A stretch of 64,000 nt of DNA from Actinomycetota bacterium (lineage in GTDB: Bacteria > Actinomycetota > Acidimicrobiia > Acidimicrobiales > Poriferisodalaceae), in contig JABABU010000027.1 of the NCBI GenBank assembly GCA_014238065.1, positions 1-64,000 of the forward strand, written 5' to 3'. A program made the position numbers and the translations under genes. The notes under the pieces are model-generated. The model was not told where the DNA came from. It saw only the letters and a list, made by a program, of their open reading frames with translations, and did no database searches. Shown here in pieces: positions 27,706 to 33,602 of the stretch (the stretch's first letter is position 1; every line of letters begins with the position of its first letter).

Positions 27706-27778
27706 GGAGTCGAGTATCCAGGACAGCGGTACGCAACACAATCAACTACTTCCGACCCTATTCAGTAGCATTGCTTCT
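27706..27778. promoter_or_regulatory. Divergent promoter region between oxygenase and LysR genes
   Basis: 73 bp separate the two start codons. On the leftward strand TTGTGT, 17 bp, then GATACT lie 7 nt before the ATG at 27705, which would give a near-leaderless message. LysR regulators normally bind such divergent regions; no clear T-N11-A pair could be chosen. Confidence 0.45.
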
Positions 27779-28693
27779 ATGTCGGGAATAGAGCGCCGCC
27801 ACGCTCAGCTCCTCATCGCCATCGAGCGAGAGGGTACGATCAGCGCCGCGGCACGCACGCTGTTCGTCACGCAGTCCGCTGCCAGCCAACAGCTTCGTCA
27901 GGCCGAGACACGGCTCGGCTTCGCACTGACGACTCGAACGGGCCGCACCGTGACCTTGACGCCCGCCGCGCAGCGCCTCGTCGATGCCGCCACGATCAGC
28001 GAGAGCGCACTCCTAGCAGGAGAGGCCGACGCCCGGTGGCTGGCCAGCTCCGGCCGGCCGAGCCTGCGCATCGCGCTCGGCAACTACGACAACACGCGCT
28101 GGCTCGGCAGCATGCAACACACCCTCGACCAAAACAGCGCTCTCGCACCCATCGAACTTGTCCGGTCCGAGGGTCATGGACTCGAATCCGTGTTGACCGG
28201 CCGCGCCCACGCAGCAATCGTTCCGACATCTCAGCCGAGCGGTGCGGCTGAGAACCATCACGTTTTTGACGACGACCTCGTTGCGATCGTTTCGAAGGAC
28301 AGCGAACTCGCCAACCGGCGTACCCTCAGCCCGCAGGACTTCGATGGCTGCCACTACGTCACCTTCGGGACAACTCCGGAAGACGGATTCGAGTACACGA
28401 ACTTCCTCCGACCACACAATGTTGTCGCCGACCACATTCTTCGTGTGGAATCCACACGGGCCATCACCGACATCGTCGCATCGAGCAATCGCATGTCGAT
28501 CCTGTCTCGGTGGGGCATCCCGCGGCACTCGAATGTCACCCAGATTCCACTCGATCCCCCGCCACCCCCCATCGGATGGTCAGTCGCCGTCGGACCCCTC
28601 CACGACGACACCGCCGTCGCTGCCACCGTCGCAGTTCTCCTCGACGCGCTTCGCAACCGGGATTTCGATTCGAGCCACGTTGGCCCATATTGA
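27779..28693 (+). CDS. LysR family transcriptional regulator
   Basis: 304 residues from the ATG at 27779 (MSGIERRHAQLLIAIEREGT); the frame is open back to 27704, but that extension would overlap the divergent gene. The winged HTH is residues 1-60, with AARTLFVTQSAASQQLRQAE as the recognition region and RTGRTVTLTPAAQRL after it; the remaining part is the effector-binding domain. It is divergent from the oxygenase/DddP-like operon and is its likely regulator, responding to the pathway substrate. Confidence 0.88.
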   Translation: MSGIERRHAQLLIAIEREGTISAAARTLFVTQSAASQQLRQAETRLGFALTTRTGRTVTLTPAAQRLVDAATISESALLAGEADARWLASSGRPSLRIALGNYDNTRWLGSMQHTLDQNSALAPIELVRSEGHGLESVLTGRAHAAIVPTSQPSGAAENHHVFDDDLVAIVSKDSELANRRTLSPQDFDGCHYVTFGTTPEDGFEYTNFLRPHNVVADHILRVESTRAITDIVASSNRMSILSRWGIPRHSNVTQIPLDPPPPPIGWSVAVGPLHDDTAVAATVAVLLDALRNRDFDSSHVGPY

Positions 28694-28770
28694 CATCACC
28701 ACCCAGCCCACCAACCCGAGCAGTACGGCACGTATCGATCGGGCGACGGTGGGGCCGGGGACAAATCGAC

Positions 28771-28867
28771 GGCACTCGATAATCACGACCTGGAGAGAGG
28801 ATGTTCGCGCCACACTCCCGGCGAAGTAGAGCGCCGGGGACGTCAGTGCTGGCACTCGATAATCACG
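28771..28867 (+). repeat. 17-bp direct repeat pair
   Basis: GGCACTCGATAATCACG occurs at 28771-28787 and again at 28851-28867, 80 bp apart. Both copies lie in non-coding DNA downstream of the LysR gene. Possibly a recombination trace or a protein-binding site. Confidence 0.5.
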
Positions 28868-29009
28868 TGCCCGATCGCCCCGGGCCGATTACCGCCGAGG
28901 TCGGCGCCTAATGAGCCGAGACCCGGGCAACCCATCTCTAGCTGAAGCACAAGAGCCGACCAGCTACCGTAGAGGACGGCCGGGAGCTCGACCGTTGGCG
29001 ACCCGTTTC

Positions 29010-29080
29010 CACCTCCCGGCCGCCAGGAAAACGCCGAGACACAACCGCAGGTCCTGTTGGACCTGGCGGAGAGGGAGGTG
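29010..29080 (-). repeat. Structured inverted repeat, copy A
   Basis: CACCTCCC (29010-29017) pairs with GGGAGGTG (29073-29080), and inside it CAGGTCC (29048-29054) pairs with GGACCTG (29059-29065) over a 4-nt loop. The reverse complement matches copy B at 29940-30009 in all these blocks and in GTTGTGTCTC and TTTTCCTG. Confidence 0.6.
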
Positions 29081-29172
29081 CGGTCGCTCTTCGCCAACGT
29101 CACACCCAGTGACGTCACTATCGGCTGAGGGCGCGACACTGCCGAACATCATCGGGTAATGGACCCTCGAGA

Positions 29173-29691
29173 TCAGCTTGCGGCGAGCAGCGTTTCGACG
29201 AGTCGGCGTTCGTCGTCATCGTTGAGGTTGCGACGAGTGAGCAGGGTTGCGTTGGCCAAGGCGATGATCCGTCCCCGATCGTCGGTGTCCGCATCGGGCT
29301 CGAGCCAGGATTGCACCTCGCCCCAGCGCCAAAGGGGCGAGCGGGTCGAGGTGCCGTAAGCCGGCTCGGGAAACCCGGAGCTGTCGGCGTCTCGCTTGAT
29401 CCAGTGGTTCACTGCTTGACGGCTGCGGCCGGTGCGCTCGGCGATGTCAGCTTGGGAGACCAGCTCCTCTCCCTCCACCCGCATGACCTGGATGCCCGGA
29501 ACGGTTTCGGCCTGGGTGATGGCAGACGCGATGGCATCGAGCAGCGTGGAAGCGTCACGGTCGACGTCGAGTGCAGGGTGCCCGTCGAACGCGGTGACCG
29601 CAGCGTCGTCGAGACCGGCTTCGAACAGCAGGCCGCTGGTTGCCTCGTCGATCGGCCGGTTGAGGATCAGCATGAAATTGTGCGTGTTCAT
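29173..29691 (-). CDS. Helix-turn-helix DNA-binding protein of an actinobacterial mobile-element family
   Basis: 172 residues from the ATG at 29691. The N-terminal 75 residues (HNFMLILNRPIDEATSGLLF, then FEAGLDDAAVTAFDG) form a small domain seen in actinobacterial two-gene units; the centre has the helix-turn-helix SQADIAERTGRSRQAVNHWI, and the C-terminal region ends in a tail rich in Asp and Arg. Its ATG overlaps the stop of a 33-codon micro-ORF (ATGA). In related loci the upstream gene encodes a small HicA-like protein, so an antitoxin or autoregulator role is plausible. A perfect 15-bp palindrome over the promoter supports autoregulation. Confidence 0.65.
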   Translation of the reverse strand: MNTHNFMLILNRPIDEATSGLLFEAGLDDAAVTAFDGHPALDVDRDASTLLDAIASAITQAETVPGIQVMRVEGEELVSQADIAERTGRSRQAVNHWIKRDADSSGFPEPAYGTSTRSPLWRWGEVQSWLEPDADTDDRGRIIALANATLLTRRNLNDDDERRLVETLLAAS

Positions 29692-29789
29692 CGCATATGC
29701 GGGTTGAGTGACCTTGGCCGGGGCTCTGCAAGCTCGGCTTCGCGGAGCGCCTTCTCGATCCCCTTCTTCGAATGTGTCTCCCGGCTCAC
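29688..29789 (-). pseudogene. 33-codon micro-ORF, apparent truncated remnant of a small partner protein
   Basis: A GTG at 29789 opens a frame beginning SRETHSKKGIEKALREAELA, which looks like the N-terminus of short HicA-like or toxin-like proteins that precede such HTH genes. It then runs into PRPRSLNPHMR and stops, overlapping the HTH start by 4 nt. The expected core (glycine/His/Trp-rich) is missing, so it is probably a deletion remnant, kept for translational coupling. It is too short for certainty. Confidence 0.4.
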
Positions 29790-29795
29790 CTTCGA

Positions 29796-29824
29796 ACTCT
29801 ACGGATCTTGTTGACAATGTCAAC
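29796..29824 (-). promoter_or_regulatory. Leaderless promoter with a 15-bp palindromic operator
   Basis: On the leftward strand TTGACA (29823-29818) and TAGAGT (29801-29796) are spaced 16 bp apart, and the GTG start of the micro-ORF follows the -10 by 6 nt, so the transcript would be leaderless. GTTGACAATGTCAAC (29810-29824), a perfect 7-1-7 palindrome, covers the -35. Confidence 0.6.
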
Positions 29825-29939
29825 TAGCTCATTCGACCGACCGCTGCACACCAGGTAGCGGGCGTTATGTCAACCCTGAGGTCAACCCGAAGCGGAGCGT
29901 CGGGGCGGCAGGTTCCCAAGATCCGCGATACCTCAGCGG

Positions 29940-30009
29940 CACCTCCCGATGCGCAGGTCCGGCAGGACCTGCCGTTGTGTCTCCACATTTTCCTGAGTAC
30001 CGGGAGGTG
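29940..30009 (+). repeat. Structured inverted repeat, copy B
   Basis: CACCTCCC (29940-29947) pairs with GGGAGGTG (30002-30009); CAGGTCC (29954-29960) pairs with GGACCTG (29965-29971) around GGCA. It is the inverted partner of copy A, with the HTH gene between them. CCGGGAGGTG, the end of this copy, also recurs near the right border (about 32140 and 32165). Confidence 0.6.
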
Positions 30010-30084
30010 TGCGTTTGCGACCTGAGCGCGTCGCGCTCGGCGGCCAGAGCGGTCCCTGGGCTTCCGACTACAAGGGAGCATCAG

Positions 30085-30324
30085 ATGCGACGAACGCTCA
30101 GCGAGTATCCAGATCTGCTGACTGTCGAGGAGGCAGCCGACTACCTGCGGATCAGTCGAGCGCTCGGCTACCAACTCGCCCGGCAGTATCGGATCACCGA
30201 TGGGGCCGCTGGGCTGCCCGTCGTCCAGCTCGGACGCTGTTTGCGGGTGCCGAGAGACGAACTCGCACTTCTCCTTCGTGGTCTCCTGCCGAAGGCGAAC
30301 TACGTAGGGAGCAATCCGGCGTGA
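30085..30324 (+). CDS. AlpA/excisionase-like small DNA-binding protein
   Basis: 79 residues from the ATG at 30085, with GGGAG 6 nt before. LTVEEAADYLRISRALGYQL is the MerR-like helix-turn-helix of excisionase/AlpA proteins. These set directionality of a tyrosine integrase or activate it. It is transcribed toward the integrase operon, and its 3' end overlaps the convergent 92-residue gene by 25 bp. Confidence 0.8.
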   Translation: MRRTLSEYPDLLTVEEAADYLRISRALGYQLARQYRITDGAAGLPVVQLGRCLRVPRDELALLLRGLLPKANYVGSNPA

Positions 30325-30578
30325 CGGAGTTCGTCGATTGTCTGGTCGGGAACACCAAGCACATCGAGGTGCACGATCGAATCGCCACCAGGGCCATCGA
30401 CCACATCGACGACCCGAGCAAGGAAGGGTTCTTCGGAATCGCCGGCCACGATGATCGAGCCGGGCGACACTCGGCCGGGCTCGGGAGAGTCACCGAGGAA
30501 CGCCCACACATAGCCGGTCTCGTCGACCTGGTTCACGTCGGCGGGAAGTGTCACGGCGACGGTGTTGTCGTTGCTCAT
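30300..30578 (-). CDS. Small conserved protein of unknown function, coupled to the integrase operon
   Basis: 92 residues, acidic, rich in Asp, Val and Gly (GDSIVHLDVLGVPDQTIDEL). No known domain is recognised; the small beta-rich character could suit an antitoxin or DNA mimic, but this is speculation. The ATG overlaps the stop of the preceding 139-residue gene (ATGA). It is the third and last gene of the leftward unit integrase, 139-aa, 92-aa. Confidence 0.6.
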   Translation of the reverse strand: MSNDNTVAVTLPADVNQVDETGYVWAFLGDSPEPGRVSPGSIIVAGDSEEPFLARVVDVVDGPGGDSIVHLDVLGVPDQTIDELRHAGLLPT

Positions 30579-30994
30579 GATTCTCTCCTCACGTGATAGG
30601 GGTTCGGTCGAACGTCGCCCAACACTGCGATCAGCCGTTGAGCTTCGTCCTCAGTGTAGATGTCCAAGACGATGCTGTAATGGGGCGCCGAGAACGACGG
30701 CAGCAAGCGGAAGCCTGCAGCGGTCACCTCGTGGGCCAGCGTCGAGGCGTAGCTTCGGCGAGTCCGCAGACGACTTCCCGACAGGATGCTCTCGACATCC
30801 CACCCTGGCGTGGTCACCTCAGCCGAGATCGCGACGAGCGGTTCATCAGCCAACGAATAGCGGCGGCGGGTGGCATCGGCGTTGCGCAAGAGCCCGTCGA
30901 CAGTGAGCGGCCAGCCTCGAATGACGAGGGCCGCGTTCGGGTCGAGCACCTCTGCAGCTCGCAGATGCTCCTCGATCGGTTCCAACGCGCTCAC
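30575..30994 (-). CDS. Conserved protein of unknown function, coupled to the integrase
   Basis: 139 residues from the GTG at 30994, which overlaps the integrase stop (GTGA). Recognisable stretches are ALVIRGWPLTVDGLLRNADA and LPSFSAPHYSIVLDIYTEDE. I do not recognise the family. Strict coupling to both the integrase and the 92-residue gene suggests a role in element maintenance or a toxin-antitoxin-like pair, without direct evidence. Confidence 0.62.
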   Translation of the reverse strand: MSALEPIEEHLRAAEVLDPNAALVIRGWPLTVDGLLRNADATRRRYSLADEPLVAISAEVTTPGWDVESILSGSRLRTRRSYASTLAHEVTAAGFRLLPSFSAPHYSIVLDIYTEDEAQRLIAVLGDVRPNPYHVRRES

Positions 30995-32091
30995 CCGGCC
31001 GCCTCTCCGTCGAGAACACCCGCAACAGTGTCGGCGATGCCTTGGTCGAGGCCTTCGAGGGCATGGGCGTAGGTGCGCATCGTTGTGGTTGGGTCGCTGT
31101 GCCCGAGGCGGGCGGCGACCGAGCGCACGTTGTGACCACCGGCGATTGCGTGGGTAGCTGACCAATGGCGCAAGTCGTGCAGCCGCCACTTCGCGTCGAT
31201 CTCCGCGAGCTTGCGGGTTCGCTTCCACCACCAGCCGATCTTGTCGGGGCTGGGCGGAAACTCGTCCTCGCCGAAGATCCACGGCGAAGCCTCGGAGCGG
31301 TCGGCACGAGCGGCCTCGACCAGCGCGAGCGTCTGTTCATCGAGCGCCAGGCCTCGCTGCTCCCCTGTCTTGGTCGGCGTCACTTGCAATCGCTCGGGAT
31401 CGCCAACGGTGTGGGTGCGATCGATGGTCACGGCCTGGTCGATGATCAACCGACCGCCGACAACCCGATCCCATCGAAGGCCGGCGAGCTCGGAACGCCG
31501 AGCGCCCGACACCGCTGCCAGTCGCAGAGCCAGCGATGCCCACGGGTGCACCTGCTCGGCGGTCACCAGCGCGAGGGCCACGTCATCGACCGACATGACA
31601 CCCCTCGGTGTCTTCTTGCGACGTTGCGGCTTCGCGTTCGCCACCGGGTTGGTCGGCAGCAGTTCCCAGCGGACAGCCTGGCTGAACGCGGCACGCAGCA
31701 GGGTGTGCAGGTTTCGGATCTGGGCTTCGCCGACGCCGTTCTTGTGCATGCGCAGGTGCCAGCGGTCGACCTCGGCGACCGAGACTCGGCTCACGGGCTT
31801 GGCAGCGATCTGGTCGGCCTTGATCCGCTCGGCTCGACTGGCATAGTCGCGGCGCGACGACAGCGACCACGACGGGCCCTTGTGCTCGAGGTACTCGTCG
31901 AGCAACTCGACCACCGTCAGCTTTCCCGACCGAGGGGCAGGGCGAGAGGCCAGCTGCGCGGCGAGGCGCTCGGCATCACGCTTGCCGCCCCTGATCGATT
32001 TCGACACCTGAACGGGCTTGCCCTCGTCGTCGTATCCGACGAAGACCCGCACCTCCCAGTATCCCGGCCGCTTCTCCCTTAACGACGCCAT
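30991..32091 (-). CDS. Tyrosine-family site-specific integrase
   Basis: 366 residues. The N-terminal arm-binding AP2-like domain (REKRPGYWEVRVFVGYDDEG) is followed by a SAM-like core-binding domain (residues 60-150), and the catalytic domain has Arg in SGARRSELAGLRW, HDLRHW, LGHSDP and the nucleophile Tyr in RTYAHALEG. All catalytic residues are present, so it should be active. The ATG at 32091 lies 122 bp from the attachment repeat; a TACGCT hexamer 9 nt before suggests a leaderless message. The TAGGGACA pair overlaps its promoter region and may couple site binding to autoregulation. Confidence 0.93.
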   Translation of the reverse strand: MASLREKRPGYWEVRVFVGYDDEGKPVQVSKSIRGGKRDAERLAAQLASRPAPRSGKLTVVELLDEYLEHKGPSWSLSSRRDYASRAERIKADQIAAKPVSRVSVAEVDRWHLRMHKNGVGEAQIRNLHTLLRAAFSQAVRWELLPTNPVANAKPQRRKKTPRGVMSVDDVALALVTAEQVHPWASLALRLAAVSGARRSELAGLRWDRVVGGRLIIDQAVTIDRTHTVGDPERLQVTPTKTGEQRGLALDEQTLALVEAARADRSEASPWIFGEDEFPPSPDKIGWWWKRTRKLAEIDAKWRLHDLRHWSATHAIAGGHNVRSVAARLGHSDPTTTMRTYAHALEGLDQGIADTVAGVLDGEAAG

Positions 32092-32115
32092 ACGCGACAG
32101 CGTAGCATCGAGAAA

Positions 32116-32133
32116 TAGGGACAGCTAGGGACA
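32116..32133 (+). repeat. Paired TAGGGACA direct repeats, right side (candidate integrase arm sites)
   Basis: TAGGGACA at 32116-32123 and 32126-32133, in the same orientation as the pair inside the left border. They lie between the integrase start and the attachment repeat. Confidence 0.5.
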
Positions 32134-32162
32134 AACTCGACCGGGAGGTGGAACAGGAGGTG

Positions 32163-32194
32163 AACCGGGAGGTGAGGTGGCCAACCTCCCGGTT
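32163..32194. terminator. 11-bp-stem hairpin downstream of the acyl-CoA dehydrogenase
   Basis: AACCGGGAGGT (32163-32173) and ACCTCCCGGTT (32184-32194) form a perfect stem with a 10-nt loop, starting 20 bp beyond the stop of the leftward dehydrogenase. It has no strong U-tract, as is common for actinobacterial terminators. Its arms contain the element-wide motif CCGGGAGGTG, so a DNA-binding role is also possible. Confidence 0.5.
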
Positions 32195-32213
32195 CCCTTT
32201 ATTCTCATCGTTT

Positions 32214-32293
32214 TCTACTCGATGCGCAGACCCGAGATGGCCCGGCTGATCACGAGCTGCTGGATCTGCTCGGTGCCTTCGAAGATGTCGTGG
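32214..32293 (-). repeat. Right attachment repeat inside the acyl-CoA dehydrogenase 3' end
   Basis: The right copy of the 80-bp border repeat. It encodes HDIFEGTEQIQQLVISRA and the rest of the dehydrogenase to its stop, including the catalytic glutamate codon (32281-32279). The target is therefore the strongly conserved active-site tail. Confidence 0.85.
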
Positions 32294-33429
32294 ATCTTTG
32301 CGTCGCGATGCCAGCGTTCGACGGGACACTCGCGGGTGTAGCCGACTCCGCCGAGGATCTGGATGGCTCGCTCGGTAGCCCAGGTTGCAGTACGGCCGGC
32401 CTTGAGCTTGGCCATCGAACCCTCTGCGTTCTCGAACCGTCCGTTCTTTCCGAGCCACGATGCGCGCCAGATGAGCAGGCGCGATGCGTCGATTTCGGTG
32501 GCCATGTCGGCGAGCAGGAAAGCAATCGACTGGTTCATGATGATCGGCTTGCCGAACGCCTCACGCTCCTTGGCGTAGTCGAGCGCGTACTCATAGGCAG
32601 CACGAGCGACCCCGATGGCCTGCGCACCGACAGCTGGGCGCGACGACTCGAACGTCTGCATAGCGGCCTGGGCGTTTCCGCTCTTTCCCTCACGAACACG
32701 GGCGAGACGCTCGTCGAGCTTCTCCTTGCCTCCTAGCAGGCATCGACCCGGCACCCGAACGTCGTCAAGGACGACCTCGGCGGTGTGGCTGGCTCTGATG
32801 CCGTGTTTCTTGTATTTCTGGCCCTGAGCGAGGCCCTTGGTTCCCGGCGGAACGATGAACGAGGCATGACCCTTCGAGCCGAGCGTGGGATCGACAACGC
32901 CGACGACGACGTGGATGTTGGCGATACCACCATTGCTGATCCAGGCCTTCGTTCCGTTGAGGATCCACTCGTCGGTGGCTTCGTCGTAGACAGCGCTGGT
33001 CCGGTAACCGTTGACGTCAGAACCCGCGTCGGCCTCACTCGCACAGAACGCGCCGAGCTTCACGTCACCCGGAGTGCCATAACACTGCGGCACCCACTCG
33101 ATCAGCTGTTCCGAGGTACCCGACGCGGCGATTCCGGCAGCGGCAAGGGCTGAGGCCATGAGCGACATACCGATGCCGGCGTCGGCCCAGAAGATCTCTT
33201 CGATCATCACCGGAATGGTGAGACCAGAACGATCGTTCATCATCCCTTCAGCGAGGATCTCGAAGCCGTAGAGGCCGATCTCGGCAGCCTGCTCGATGAT
33301 CGGCCACGGCGTCTCTTCCCGCTCGTCCCACTCGGCGGCTGCCGGACGAATGACGGACTCACCGAACTTGTGGACCCACTGCTGCAGTTCTCGCTGATCC
33401 TCGTTCAGCGCGGCGGAAAAGTCAGCCAT
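32215..33429 (-). CDS. Acyl-CoA dehydrogenase; integration target of the element
   Basis: 404 residues from the ATG at 33429 (GAAGGG upstream); the frame back to 33570 is not family-like. GAFCASEADAGSDVNGYRTS binds FAD and substrate, EWILNGTKAWISNGGIANI follows, and the C-terminal HDIFEGTEQIQQL carries the catalytic glutamate. It dehydrogenates an acyl-CoA at the alpha-beta bond. The gene is complete, although an integrative element lies immediately downstream and has probably replaced its last codons with near-identical ones. Confidence 0.93.
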   Translation of the reverse strand: MADFSAALNEDQRELQQWVHKFGESVIRPAAAEWDEREETPWPIIEQAAEIGLYGFEILAEGMMNDRSGLTIPVMIEEIFWADAGIGMSLMASALAAAGIAASGTSEQLIEWVPQCYGTPGDVKLGAFCASEADAGSDVNGYRTSAVYDEATDEWILNGTKAWISNGGIANIHVVVGVVDPTLGSKGHASFIVPPGTKGLAQGQKYKKHGIRASHTAEVVLDDVRVPGRCLLGGKEKLDERLARVREGKSGNAQAAMQTFESSRPAVGAQAIGVARAAYEYALDYAKEREAFGKPIIMNQSIAFLLADMATEIDASRLLIWRASWLGKNGRFENAEGSMAKLKAGRTATWATERAIQILGGVGYTRECPVERWHRDAKIHDIFEGTEQIQQLVISRAISGLRIE

Positions 33430-33602
33430 GTCGGAGTGCCCTTCAGTCGAGAAGTTACCGATGAGTAACTTACAGGGTCCTGTTTCGTTTACTGTCGACC
33501 TCCCACCCAAGGACCGAAGCCCCTGCGACGCGGTGGACTTGAGGCGCCCAGAGCGTCTGCTGACAAACACGGCTGCGGAGACAACCGAGCAGGCTCTCTC
33601 GT

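Larger units (their letters stand above)
28694..29172. other. Non-coding stretch inside the element with repeats
   Basis: No gene could be supported in these 479 bp; frames here lack ribosome-binding sites and family-like content. It holds a 17-bp direct repeat (28771-28787 and 28851-28867) and one copy of the structured inverted repeat (29010-29080). Confidence 0.5.
24894..32293. mobile_element. Integrative element of about 7.3 kb in the 3' end of an acyl-CoA dehydrogenase gene
   Basis: Bounded by the 80-bp direct repeats 24894-24973 and 32214-32293. It carries a tyrosine integrase next to the right border, an AlpA-like DNA-binding protein, two small unknown genes coupled to the integrase, an HTH gene and a cargo of LysR regulator, Fe(II)/2-oxoglutarate oxygenase and DddP-like M24 enzyme. 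No conjugation, replication or phage structural genes are visible, so it is a small genomic island or a non-autonomous relic. The target gene stays intact because the element supplies an equivalent 3' end. Confidence 0.8.

Noticed and set aside
28843..29139. 98-codon leftward ORF between LysR and HTH genes
   Set aside because: It spans a structured repeat and has no family-like sequence; treated as non-coding.
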